Assembly (NCBI GenBank): GCA_032358165.1
Contig: JAALGY010000043.1
Span: 806,001 to 870,000 of the forward strand
Length of the DNA: 64,000 nt
Reading direction: 5' to 3'
DNA from: Diplosphaera chodatii
Taxonomy: Eukaryota; Chlorophyta; Trebouxiophyceae; Prasiolales; Stichococcaceae
Made by a program: the position numbers and the translations under genes. Positions within the stretch are counted from its first letter, which is position 1; the number at the start of each line of letters is the position of its first letter. Below the pieces are notes generated by a model, which made no database searches, had not been told where the DNA came from, and saw only the letters and a program-made list of their open reading frames with translations. Positions 49,872 to 61,509 of the stretch are shown here, one piece after another.

Positions 49872-50546
49872 ATGGCGACCAGAGTCATGGCAGGCAAGGG
49901 GCTCTGCTCTCAGCTGACCCAGTGCCGAAGCATGGCCACCGCCAGCAGCAAGCCCAACACTGCAGGGCCGTCTGCAGACAAGAAGAACTTTGTAGACAGA
50001 ATGGCAGCATCGTACAGGTCTGCTGCACATCTATGGTATTATGGCATCCTGCAGCTACTTCTGTGCAACCCAAGGGGCGCGGCCCACACCTGCGCTCTGT
50101 TGCCATATTGCCAGGCTAGTGGTAGCACTGCCAAGTCTGCTACATCCATGATGGTGTGTCTGCCAAGCAGCAACGACCCGTGGACATACTGGCTGACGGC
50201 GGGTGAGTCCAAAGAGCTGCATCTATGCATGTAGGAAGCACAGTACAATGTATGGTTTTGCACAACAATCTGATTGAAAGATGCACAATGAGAGATGCAC
50301 AAGCTGCCGTTGACATTGCAGGCCTGCTCGTGGCTGGCGCTTTCCTGGTGGCAGGTCAGTAATTTGCATAGAAGCAAGATCGAAATCAAGCCGGCCCATG
50401 CGATGTTATAGCGCTGGATTGCATGCTAATGCATACCCATGTCTCAGGTGCGTGGACATTCACAGCTTTTGCGGATCGCAGATCGGCGTGCCAACCAGAA
50501 AGCAGCTGAGATGCGCAAGAAGCTGTACCCAACAGAGAACCGTTGA
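49872..50546 (+). CDS. Small single-span protein with mitochondrial-type leader (unrecognised)
   Basis: ATG 49872 opens MATRVMAGKGLCSQL, an Arg-bearing leader like a mitochondrial presequence, then a Lys/Asn segment (ADKKNFVDRMAASY). A later block reads NDPWTYWLTA (donor at about 50202) and splices to an exon LLVAGAFLVAG (50321-50353), making one membrane span. A final exon near 50450-50546 gives either a basic tail (ADRRANQKAAEMRKKLYPTE, stop 50544-50546) or, in the frame that phases, a shorter unrelated tail; I could not settle which. Small size, presequence and one span suggest an inner-membrane subunit, but I do not recognise the family. Confidence 0.5.
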
Positions 50547-50887
50547 GTTGTGCTGCAGCAGGACGCTTGGGTCAGCAGCAAACACATGCAGCGCAAGGGC
50601 AGACATCTTTGCAAGTGACGGTGAGCATGCGCTTGTCAAACAGCGGGCGAAGTGCAAGTAAAGCCACACTAAGCCAGTTGAGGCACCCTATACCACGGTG
50701 TGCGCCCAAAAAGCGACGAGAGACTTCGCAGAAGCCAACCCATCAGTTTGCGGTCAGCTGAGTCGAACAACTATTGGAAGTTATTGGGTCGGCGGCAAGG
50801 ACAATTAGGATTAGCCCTCTGCTAGGCTTATCTAGCAAGCATGCGATCAGAACATGCTCAGCACGCTGTAGCAGGCAGTTTGCAAAC
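50547..50887. promoter_or_regulatory. DXR 5' flank
   Basis: 340 bp between the small gene's stop and the DXR start. No regulatory element identified. Confidence 0.4.
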
Positions 50888-53753
50888 ATGGCTCATCTCC
50901 AGAGCATGCTGCAAGGGCAGCTAGGCCCACAGCCAGTGTGCTCCACTTCTGGCAGATCTGTGCAGGGTCTCACGGGTGAGAGATGCCAGCTCCGACACCA
51001 GCGTGCGCACAGCAGCCGCCAGCAACGGCACATGCTGGTGCATGCAGAAAGCAGCAATGGAAGCAATGGCCACCAAGGGCCTCCCCCTGCGTGGCCAGGT
51101 CGCGCTGTCGCCCCGCCTGAGGCAGAGAAGCGATCTGGGCCTAAGGTGCATGCTTGCCTTGACCTTGCTTGACTCCGATGCACCCAGCGAGCTCGTGACA
51201 CTGTAATCAATACATTTGCTTCCACTTACGTACCGGTTCCAGCCCGTTACATCCGGTGTGCACTCTGGCTGCAGCGCTTTTCGCTACTGGGCAGCACCGG
51301 CAGCATCGGCACACAGACACTGGACATCGTGGCAGAGCATCCTGACCGCTTTGAAATCGTGGCGCTTGCGGCTGGCTCCAACGTCGAGCTGCTGGCGGAG
51401 CAGGTGTGCGCGCCGCATCCCTGCGGCCGGTTGTCAGCATGCACCTGCATCCTGACAAGCAATGGGACGCCCACTTGCTGCTGCATTGATATGATGCGCA
51501 TTATCCAACAGCATACATTCCGCCCTGCAGGTCCGGCAGTTCAAGCCGAAGCTGGTGGCGCTGCGGGACGGCAGCAAGGCAGACGAGCTGCGGGATCGGC
51601 TGAAGGGCGAGGCCATGCCGGAGATTGTGGTCGGCGATGCGGGAGCGGTGGAGTGTGCTGTGCACCCCGACGCAGACGCCGTCGTGACTGGTGGGCCTTG
51701 ATCATGAGAACTCAGCGGCTGCTGAAGGACGTCTGCAGCAGGTTTCACTGCATTGCTGCTCATAGGAGTGGCCTGGCCGCACATGCCGACGCTGCGGCAT
51801 GCAGCTTTGTAGGTGGCTGGGCTGAAGACCAAACAGTGCACCATATGTGCATTCCAGGCATCGTGGGCTGCGCGGGCCTGCAGCCGACAGTTGCAGCCAT
51901 CGAGCAGGGCAAGGACATCTGCCTGGCGAACAAGGAGACGCTCATTGCCGGGGGTCCCTACGTGCTGCCGCTTGCTGCCAAGTATGGCGTCAACATCCTG
52001 CCAGCAGACTCGGAGCACAGCGCCATCTTCCAGTGCATACAGGTGCAGTCTCACGGAACTGCACGTTGTGGGAGGACCGTGTAGGTCATGACCAAGGCGC
52101 CAGGGCTGGACAGGACGCTGCACAACGATGCTCCTGCAATATTGCACGCCTACAAAGCTCGGTTGTGCGCATGGACCATGTGCTTTTTCCGTTTGTGCTT
52201 GTCGAGTTGTTGTCATTTGCTGACGTACACAGGGTCTGCCAGAGGGCGGCATGCGGCGCATCATACTGACCGCCAGCGGCGGCGCTTTCCGCGACTGGCC
52301 GGTGGAGAAGCTGAAGACCGTGAAGGTGGCCGACGCGCTGAAGCACCCCAACTGGTCCATGGGCCGCAAGATCACCGTGGACAGCGCCACGCTCATGAAC
52401 AAGGGGCTGGAGGTGTGACTCTGGCTCGGGTGGAAGCCGCCACCATGCAGTTGTCAGCGCAGAGATATCAGTGCGTCGCCTACTGTTACCAGTTGACACC
52501 AAGTGGCAGCAGCACTGCTCAGCTCCCTCCTCTGTTGGTGCAGGTGATTGAGGCGCACTACCTGTACGGCGCGTCATACGACAATATCGAGATCGTGATT
52601 CATCCGCAGAGCATCATCCACTCCATGGTGGAGACACAGGACTCGTCCGTCCTGGCGCAGGTGTGTGAGAGCCCCTGCATTCTGCATGTGCTTTAGCAAG
52701 CTGCATTGTTGAGGCACCTGCTGTAAGAAGCTGCCGGCTGTGGTCATGCATGCAGTGTGGGTGATCCATGTATGGCATCTCGTTGCCTGGCACAGTGACA
52801 CACTGCACTCCGCTGTGATGCAGCTCGGGTGGCCGGACATGCGGCTGCCGATCCTGTACACCATGTCGTGGCCCCAGCGGGTGCCGTGCTCCGAGCAGAC
52901 GTGGAAGCGCCTGGACTTTGTCAAGATGGGCGACCTCACATTCAGGCGAGCTCGCTGGTCATGCCGATGTCTGGCTGCTACCTGTTCGCGACCTGATTGC
53001 AGTCATCGAGTGAGGGGAACACTCCATCTGACGTAGCGTCGTGCTGCTGTCCTGTGCGCAATCCAACACAGCGTCGCCTCCGTCTTGACTCCCCAGGCAC
53101 CCAGACAACGCCAAGTATCCTGCCATGGACCTGGCGTACGCAGCAGGCCGCACCGGCGGCACGATGACGGGCGTTTTATCTGCAGCCAACGAGCAGGTGG
53201 GTCACGCAACACGGCGCGTTGCCCGGCATGTGCTGTCCAAATATTTGTGTCCATAATGCCATCGCAGCACCTGCATCCAGTGTGCCTGCCAGGTGCGCCT
53301 GCGCTCAGGCTGGGAGTACAGCGGTCAGTACAACCAGCTGCCTCCTGAATGCAGGCCGTGGAGATGTTCCTGGACGAGAAGATCGGCTACCTGGACATCG
53401 TGAAGGTGGTGGAGGACACCTGCGAGACGCACAAGGCAGACCTCATGCAGCAGCCCTCCCTGCAGGTGCGCCCCGGCTGCATGTCATACATTTTGTACAT
53501 GGGCCATTCGCAGGCTTGTGGCAGAGGGCAGATTGTACTAGCACTGCCTGTGTCGCTCAGCTGACACGGGCATGTGACAAGGCTGAGTTCAGTAGAATGG
53601 TTGCAACATGCGGTCTCCTCTAGACTGCAAAGTGCGGTGACTGACTGTGTTACATGCGTTCGGCTGCTATCATAGGACATCGTGAACTCCGACCTCTGGG
53701 CGAGACGGCATGTGAAGGAGTCAGTGGACAAACGCGTGGCAGTAGCAGCCTGA
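50888..53753 (+). CDS. DXR: 1-deoxy-D-xylulose 5-phosphate reductoisomerase, plastid-targeted
   Basis: Second enzyme of the plastid MEP isoprenoid pathway: converts DXP to MEP with NADPH. Ten exons (50888-51145, 51275-51403, 51531-51690, 51858-52042, 52233-52412, 52544-52660, 52824-52945, 53097-53196, 53355-53465, 53676-53753) join in phase to 479 aa, the plant length. Exon 1 is a Ser/Arg/Gln-rich transit peptide. The mature part starts [20 protein letters not shown] (nucleotide-binding loop), then [86 protein letters not shown] and [14 protein letters not shown]. Intron 7 uses a GC donor (CAG|GCGAGC at 52945/52946). A 27-bp tandem duplication straddles the stop codon. Confidence 0.97.
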
Positions 53754-53791
53754 TTATCACAAATGGCCGTAGCAGCCTGATGATCACAAAT
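53738..53791 (+). repeat. 27-bp tandem duplication across the DXR stop codon
   Basis: Units 53738-53764 and 53765-53791 match at 25 of 27 positions. The first unit encodes the last DXR residues and the stop; the second is in the 3' UTR. Confidence 0.85.
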
Positions 53792-53965
53792 ATAACTGCC
53801 AATCCCGCCAGCAGCAGCCCGTTGGTCAATGTTGATCTTGCACAGGCCTGGTCGTGAGCAGAGTTGGCATTCTATCTTTCATCATGAGTGACCTTGATGT
53901 GCATTCGGAAGATTTACCAACTGGTTTCAGCAGCGTCACATTGCTCATGATGACGGTTTCTGAGA

Positions 53966-53970
53966 TGTAA
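53966..53970 (+). terminator. TGTAA polyadenylation signal of DXR
   Basis: TGTAA on the plus strand 213 nt past the DXR stop, just before the convergent PIN gene ends at 54072. Confidence 0.45.
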
Positions 53971-54071
53971 ACCTAAGAGGGCATCATACAGTACATGCAG
54001 CATTGCTGTTTGCCAATGCCGGCTCTTCTCGGTTGGGGCCCTCACCCGCCTTTGACACACACATGATGTGC

Positions 54072-57000
54072 CTATTGCTGTGCTGACTTCTGCAGCAGCT
54101 TTCGTGTCGTCCATATGTTGAGCACCTCTGAGTCTGCTGCCAGCGCCAGGTTGCGGTCATCCTGCACAGGCGATACGTACGTCGAGCACAGCAGAGGAAT
54201 TGCCAGCAAGGCACGACAGCATGCCCACACCAGGGCAGTCAGGCAGCACTGGCCGTGCTACCATCGGCTGCATGTAGGCCAGGAGGCGCCCTGCGACTCA
54301 CCGTCAGCAGCGTGACGCTCGCGCCGCCCAGCTGGAAGAAGCGCACGCAGTCCATGATGCGCACATCCCCGGGGCGGTGGCCCGGCTTTGCCGTGCTGCT
54401 CTGGGGAACCCGCTCCTCCTCCCGGCTGCAGCAAGATGACAAGCAGCACGGTCAGGGTGTGATGCGCATGCGTGTGCTACCACCTGGCTGTCCCGACTCC
54501 CGCAGCGTGTCCCAATGTGTCCTGCCGCAGCGGTGCACTCAGCACATAGCACACCAAATAACGGCGATCTGCCCGATAGAGGGGTCGACTGTGAGCTTTC
54601 TTCGGGTATGTATGATGAAAGTCGGATGTAACATGGGTATCAATCATCAGGCTTGAGGTCGGTGCCAACCTGGCAAAGCGCAGCGCCTGGCGGTCGCGGA
54701 CGGCCAGGTCCTCCAGGAAGCGCGAGGCCTCGCGCGAGGCGCACGCCCGGTCGGACATGCCCTTCTTCAGGCCGTCGAGCTCCTGCAGCACCACCTGCAG
54801 GGCGCAACACGCAGCTGTTTATCGTATAGGTCCCGCTTGCACCTCTTTGACTGCTGACAAGTAACCGCCAGGTAACCACAGCATAGCGCTGCGGCTGTCG
54901 CACGTGGGGAATGAGCAGCGCGGAGGCGCCATCGCTGTGCGCCAGCCAGGCTGCCAGTGCTGTTCGGCCGCTCCGCTCCATGAGCACATTGGTGTCCACC
55001 GCCAACAGACTGCGCCCTGTCTCGCTGCAGCGCAGTAGAGAGGCATTTGCTCCCAAAGCTGAGCGATAAGGTGTGCAAGATTGCGTGCGCACAATCTCGA
55101 GTGGTTATAGAGAGGAGAACACGAGGACGCTGCCAGGGAGAGCTACCTTTTGGCTGGCTTCGCCCAGACATGCGTCTTCCTGGGTGTACACATACTGGGC
55201 ACATGAGCCACCGGTATGAGTGTGCAGTTGTGGCAACATATACCCATCACTGAGGACTGCATGGGTCATCGAGCAGGTGCACCTCTTCATGGCCCAGCCG
55301 GCGGCGTACTTGGCGTCAGCAGACGGCAGGCTGCCCTTGTAGGGTGCCAGCTGCCCTGCCTCCACCATCAGCTTGTACTCCTTAAGCGTCAGGAACTCGC
55401 CCCCGCCTGCAGCTGGTGACAGCTCGGTGAGTGGGATACTGAAGCGTCTGACAGCGGATCTAAGTATATGTTCGCAAAAGCATTGCGCATGTGCAGCAAG
55501 CCTGGACCATATGTCTACAAAACCACGATGATGGGCGCACCTTCTCTGTGTGCAACCTGCGGCAGCTGCACACACGCTGGAGGGGATGCGCCCCGCTGTC
55601 GGCAGTCGCCCGCCGGCTTGTTGGCCGGCTGCAAGGTACTGCTGTTAATGCCACCCTGCTTGCTGATGCCCAGCCTTTGAATCCCGGCTGCAATCTGCTC
55701 GACAGCTTGCTTCGAGGATGCCCTGGCTGCTTGCACGCATGCTGCTGGTGACAGTGGGAAGGACAGCTTCCCCAAGCTTGCAGTCGCCTGCTTCTGCTGC
55801 TGCTGTTGCTTCTTCTGCTGCGGCTGCCCAGCAGCTGCATGCCTACCTGTAGCATGGGCCTTGGCCATGGCTTCCGCCTTCCTGAGCTGCTTCTTCCGCC
55901 GAGCACGTTGGCCCTTGGACAGCTGCACCCCAGCGGAGGCGGGTGCATGCAGCTGCTGCTGGTGCTTTGGCAGCGCCTGCAACCGCCGCCCGGTTTGGTG
56001 GACCCCGCCATGCTGCAGCGGGTTACACCCGGGGCTGCTGTGGGTGCTGCCCGCTGGACTTGTGCTGCAGCTGCGCTGCGGAGCCAGACGGTGCTGGGGC
56101 TGGGGGTGCTGAGGTTGTGCCTGGTGCAGCCAGGGGCGCCCCAGCACGGCTGCAGGTGCGTGCGCATGTGCAAAGGGGTACCCGGGCTGCAGCCAGGCGT
56201 CAAGCGGCCTCGGCGGCGGACGGGGCGGCGGTATCGGCGGCGGAATCGGCTGCTGGATGGGGGGACCCCAGCCGCCGACTGGTGGCAGGAAGTTCTGCAT
56301 GTTCTGGAGGAATGTGGGCGGCGACACCGCCGCAGGCTGCAGCCATGGTGGCGGGGCTGCAGCTGGCGCCGGGTAGGCATAACCACCATGACTGTACTGT
56401 TGGGCTGGCCATGCGAACGGCTTGAGCCTGCTCCGATCACAGAGGCCGCTGCTGCCGCTGCTGCTGAGCTGGCCCACCGCCTCTGGCGTGCTGCTCCTGC
56501 TGCGGTGGAAGCCGTCAGCACAGGAGGTGCTTGGTGGAGCCAGAGGTGGTTGCGGCGCTGTAACCTGCCGCTGGACCGCCTTGAGTCCCGGGCTGATGGA
56601 GAGCCGCGCCAGTGCAACGGACGTCGGTGACAGCAGCAGCTCGCCTTCCTCGGTCGCCGTGCCCGCTGGTGCATGCGGCTTTCCCCGGGGCTGCTTGCCT
56701 GCCACACGCTGTGCTGCTGGTGGCCCGGGGGGAGTGCATGCGGCGGCTGCCGTGCCGACTGGTTTTGTGGAGTGTTCCTGCTTGTGGAGCTGGGCTGTGG
56801 TCGCTGCGACTGGCGCAGCTGCTGTCGCCCGGCATGCGGGCTTGGGCAGCGGCAACTGGGCCGCCCTTTTCAGGATGTCTTTGGTGGCAGTGCTGCTGCT
56901 GCCGCTGCCGCTGCCTGCAGGTGCTTGTGCCGTTGGCCGCTGACCGACAGTGCCGCATGCAGGTCCTCTCGTGGCTGCGCCGCTCGCCTGCTTCGGGCGC

Positions 57001-57716
57001 ACTTGTGACACGTCCGATGGCTGTGAGGCGGCTCTTGCTACAAAAATGCGTTTGGTATCGCCCACTGTGGGTGCAGCCGCCCTGGGCTGCAGCGGCACGG
57101 GTGCTGGACTGTCATCGAGGAGGGAGATTGGCGGGCTGCCCGGTGGTGGCGGTGGAGGCGTCATGCCATGCGTTGCAGCAGTCGGCTTGGCTGCTGGCTG
57201 CTTCGATAATGCGGGCGCTGGTGTGCGCGGCAGCTGAGGTGGCCGTGCAGGTGGTTGCCGGGCTGCAAGTGATGTGCCGCCCGCACGCTTCAGTGACGCT
57301 GCAGGATCAACTGCCGACGGCAGTGCTGCTGGAGCTGCTCTGCGACCGCCACTGCTGCTTTGCCTGACTGTCGCGGCAGTTTTGCCTGTGGCTGCATAGG
57401 CCTGCATGCATGTTCAGGTCATGTGAACATGTGTTGTGTTACCGTCCCACACGACATACACGGCATTGTGGGCCGTGGCACGATCGGCGTATCTTGCTTA
57501 TCTCAACGAACGATAGCGCTGAGCAACCCATATATGCCAGGACACATCAGGGATACATGCCGAATCATGCGAGGCAAATAGACGGACACCATGCACGCGG
57601 GCAGCTGCACCACCGCGTACCTTGTTCGGCCACGAGAACTTGATGCCCTCATAGAAGGAGCGGTTGGCCACGTCCGCGAGGGCTGGCCTGTCCGTCGTGT
57701 CGCTGGTGTCGTGCAT
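54072..57716 (-). CDS. PIN-domain RNase-like protein with long Pro/Gln/Ala-rich N-terminal region
   Basis: Seven exons (57716-57621, 57401-55541, 55406-55283, 55024-54904, 54794-54670, 54425-54302, 54161-54072) join in phase to 846 aa. The C-terminal about 150 residues form a PIN domain: AVDTNVLMERSG (first Asp near residue 704), ALLIPHVVLQELDGLKKGM (Glu/Asp), RASREASRFLEDL-like helices, GDVRIMDCVRF, and DDRNLALAADSEVL (last Asp pair near 818), so the metal-binding acidic residues look present. The 1,861-bp exon 2 encodes about 620 residues of Pro/Ala/Gln/Ser low complexity, with PPPPPPG, poly-Pro/Ile repeats and a basic patch KGQRARRKKQLRK. This resembles PIN endonucleases of the SWT1/SMG class, but I cannot assign an orthologue. 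It overlaps no neighbour; convergent with DXR. Confidence 0.8.
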
Positions 57717-58250
57717 GGTATCACCAACGAGCAGTTGACCGCAGATGCGCCGACCTAGAGGGAAAAACGATCACAGGTGGTCATGCAGCCAACAAGCAAC
57801 CTTCAGCGTTCAGACGACAGCACAGCCTGCACAGGTGAACCTGCCGCGTACTTCTTGGCTGAACAGCTCAAGTGCTCAACCCTGTTTCGCAGCTGTCACT
57901 GAGCAGGGTTTACTTTCAACATAAGGTGCGTCCAGCTTCCTTACCTGCATCCGGGAGTGCTCGCTCGGCGACCCCAGAATGGTCCCCCGTCCCCACACAG
58001 TGTTGCAGCTCAACAGGCCGGCTGCCTGTCAAGAACGTTGCAAGCACACAGTTGTGTCAGTCCTGAGCGCTGTGGAGCGCTACCACCCCTGACGCCGGCG
58101 TGCCGACATGTTTTGTGCACCGCATCCTCACATCTTGGCCACGGCCTGGGCGTCGGCATGCTGACACCCCGCTGTTAGCTTGTCCTGATCATTTGGGTTT
58201 GTAGAAAGCGCCGGTGCAGGGACAGGCTCCCAGCCTGCCAGTCGCAGGCC
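57717..58250. promoter_or_regulatory. Divergent promoter region, PIN gene / Cys-rich gene
   Basis: 534 bp between start codons. No convincing TATA box or other element. Confidence 0.4.
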
Positions 58251-61182
58251 ATGTCGAACCTTGACTTACTGTCCGAGGAGGCGCAGCAGGAGTACCAGCA
58301 GCAGGCAGTGCAGCCGGTAACGAAGCGGACATCGCGTGCGGAGCCAGCATCGCTGCCAGCCAAACTGGAAGCACCTGTTGAAGCTCCGCTGAACACGCCT
58401 CCCGAGTGCGATGGGGACGAGCCTCCAGCCGATGCAACCAGCGGCGGGGAGGAGCCCAGCGCAGTGCAGGGCTTCAAGCCGCTGCCGCGCCGGCCGGGCC
58501 AGCAGCCGGCCTCGCCGGCAGCGTCGGACGAGGCCAACACGCCGCACAGCCAGCAGGGCGAGCTCATGCAGCGCACGCGGGGCATGATCGCGGCCGAGAC
58601 GGAGGCCGCGATGGCGCCGCTCCTGTCGGCCCAGAGCGACGCGGCGCTGGCGCAGTGGCTGGCCAAGCTGCAGGGCACGCTGGCGGACGAGGGCAAGCGG
58701 CACAAGGAGGCACAGCGCCGCCTCAAGCATGTGCGTGGCAGCCGCAGCGCTGGTTTCAGTTACCTCTGTTACCTCTGACCCTAGAGCGCAGCAGAGATAT
58801 GTATGTGACGCTGGACACGATAATCGGCGCCTGCAGCAAGCTGATGCTCTGCAGAATTTTGCCACCTCAACGACCATGCACCCGTAGAGCGCAGGCTCAT
58901 GCAGTGAAGAAAGGCGTGACCATGGAGTAGTTGCATGTCCTGCAGGTTGACAGGGAGCGGCACGAGGCGCGGCGGCGGTACCGCGAGGACGAGCGCAGCC
59001 AGGTGAACCAGGCCGCGTGGCGCGCCCAGGTCATCGCGCTCAAGCAGGCGCAGAGCGAGCTGCGCGCCAGCCGCGAGGCCTACTTCAAGTGGGTCCCGAA
59101 GCGCAGCTGAATGGTGCCAGTCGCAAGCTTCCGCAGGCGCCCTGCTGCTGCATTCTGCACCACAACCGCCGGCACTGCTCAGGGCTGTGTGCCTCACCAG
59201 ACCCTCAAATGCGATGCAGGGCATCAGCAGCAGTGGACATCGTGATGCGGGAGACGGCGGTGCGCTCGGGGCAGCCGCCGACTGCACCCAATAAGCGCAG
59301 GCGGGCCTCCGCGCCCGAGGAGGGCTGCCCCTACTGCAGCCACACCTACACCGTGCGTGACGGCCTCTCCAGCAAGATGGACGACGACGGCGAGCGGTGC
59401 GCATCATAAGCAGCAGCTCAGCCTGCAGCTGACAGCATTCTGATCACAAGTCATGCGCTGTTGGTCCCTACGTCCGCTTGCTGTATGGTGACCCCTACAT
59501 TGACGGCACAGGCTGCACCTGCGGAAGTGCCAGTGCCGGGAGAAGACGCCGCCGTGCCGCAACTGCCCCAAGTGCAAGGACAATGTCGACATTATGTCCC
59601 TATCCGACATCCAAGCGCAGTTCTCCGTCTGCCAGCTCAAGTTCCGCTGCGAAATCTGCTCCTGCAAGTGCGCTGCACTCTGCTCTCATGCCTACTGCCC
59701 GCTACACCCTCTGTGATGGATATTGTATGATATCCCTACTCCACACATGGCATGCATCCACATGGTGTCATGCCCAACTCAGCATTGAACGCTGCTGTGC
59801 GTTGCAGATGCCCTGGTGCCGGCAAGTGGATCGAGAACGACGACACCTCACGCCAGTCTTATGCGCAACGTACCAGCCTTCGGCACGACCAGCTGCAGCA
59901 GCTAGGTGCCATTTGCGTCCTGCCAACATGAAGCTCTCAGGCTCACGCAGTCTGTGCCTTGCCAGCACTGGAAAAAGTGCGAGTGCTGACAGTGCATCAC
60001 GCCGCATGCACAACCCTCCAGATTTCGTGCAGGCTGGGGTGGATCCATTAGCGTGTCCGCCACTTTTGGGGCGTCCATCGGGCCACAGTACATGCAGCAG
60101 CAGCAAGCAGACGTGCAACTGCAGGTGCTGCCTCCTCTCTGATCCAGCATGCATCTGCTCAATCAGAATGTAGGTTGCGGAACGACTTGTGCCGCCACTC
60201 TGGTCCTCGTCCAGGAAGTTTACTGCATGGGCCGCGGCTGCTTGCAGGGCAAGGCGAAGCGGCCCAGCCGGCGGACGCTGAAGCGGCTGCCGCAGGACAT
60301 CCGCCACCAGCTGGAGCAGCTGCAGGTGCCGCCCGAGCTGCTGGCCAACCCCAAGGTGACCATTCGCATCGGCCTCTACGTGCATTCTTCCGCAACTGAT
60401 GCGATGTGATGGGCCCGTCCCCATCGCGGTGCGGCCAGTAGTTGGTGATAGGCTGGCGCTTCACTTGACGAGTTTCAGGGATACTGAGGCTCAGCACATC
60501 TGTGCTGCGCAGGCTGCTCAGCACCAGACCAGCGTGCCGGTTCAGATGCAGCAGCACCCTCACCCGATGGAGGCGGCAGTCAACTCTGGGGCGTTGCCCT
60601 GTCATGCCATGCCAGCCGCTACTGTGCAGCCCGGCGCTGGCGCTGCAGCGATGCCAGTGCCCACCATGCAGCACGCACCGCTGCCTGTCCTGCCTGATGA
60701 TGGTGCGCTCTGCACCTTTTGTGGTCTCCACCGGCTCCACCGCTGTGAGCCCAGCTTACACCTGACTTTGCTCATCATGGACAATCATGCCGAGGTAGCC
60801 CATCGAGCAGTCCTTGTGTGCGGTGCAGTGGTGGCGCTGGTAGATGAGGTGTTTGCAACCGCGGCGGGGGCTGCAGCTGCGGCCGCAGTGCGCAACTTCC
60901 TCCAGGAGCAGCGCGTCACGGCGCTGTCCGACCTGCAGTACCTGGAGCTGCCATGGCTGCAGGTGCACTGCATAGCACGGGAGCATGTATCGATCGTCCT
61001 AGCCTGTCTGCTGCACTTGCTGTCATCGTCCTGTCCAGTCCTCGAACCGCATGTTCCTCGAACCGCATGTTTCTCAGCTGATTTTCACACATCCCATACA
61101 GGAGGCGCTGGTGCCTGTGGGTGTGACGCCGCTGCTGCTCAACAAGTTTCTGGGTGTGGCGCGGAGGCGCACAGAAGGCTGA
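58251..61182 (+). CDS. Unrecognised cysteine-rich protein with coiled-coil and Gln-rich segments
   Basis: Exon 1 (58251-58730, 160 aa, ATG 58251) is acidic/Pro-rich and ends in a helix (EGKRHKEAQRRLKH). Exon 2 (58946-59088) is charged coiled coil (ERHEARRRYREDERSQV, ALKQAQSELRASREAY). Exon 3 (59220-59396) has NKRRRASAPEEGCPYC. Exon 4 (about 59513-59669) is a dense Cys cluster: KCQCREKTPPCRNCPKCKD, then VCQLKFRCEICSCKC, and exon 5 starts CPGAGKW. The pattern (C-x2-C, C-x-C, C-x2-C-x2-C, C-x2-C-x-C-x-C) implies two or more zinc sites. Gln-rich exons follow, then a basic exon (KAKRPSRRTLKRLPQDI) and a last part (NFLQEQRVTALSDLQYLEL, VTPLLLNKFLGVARRR) that could be a small SAM-like helical domain, stop 61180-61182. 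Exons 1-6 phase; later joins are less sure. No known family matched. Confidence 0.6.
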
Positions 61183-61509
61183 TTTCGCAGCTGCATATAA
61201 GCTTCGACGAGGTTGTGCTTGCTTCTTGTTGGGTGGTGTCAGCACGGTTGAGCAGTGAGGTGGCGGTGGTCCTGTAAAGCTGTACCAGCTGACACGTTCC
61301 TTCAGCATGGTCCTCGGGTGATGACAGGCAGCTCCCTGATCTCCAGCCTGCTGACTGCGGCACGACTCCGCAGGGTCCTGCTTCCAGCACCTTCCTGTGA
61401 TGAAAGCGCGGCGACAAACCCTGCTGCATTACTGCAGGGTGACGCATCTGTCCACGTGTCGACCACGTCAAGCTCTCGCGACTTCGAGCCAAGGCTCATT
61501 GCACGTTTT
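61183..61509. other. Gap before the GATA gene, probably its promoter and first exon
   Basis: Several short open frames but no defended exon. The start codon of the GATA gene should lie here. Confidence 0.4.

Noticed and set aside
55806..56630. 274-codon plus-strand frame opposite the PIN gene
   Set aside because: Antisense shadow of the Pro/Gln/Ala-rich exon; Cys/Trp/Arg-rich composition typical of a shadow frame.
60399..61277. Long 292-codon plus-strand frame
   Set aside because: Its residues run through introns; the supported exons of the Cys-rich gene use only parts of it and other frames around it.
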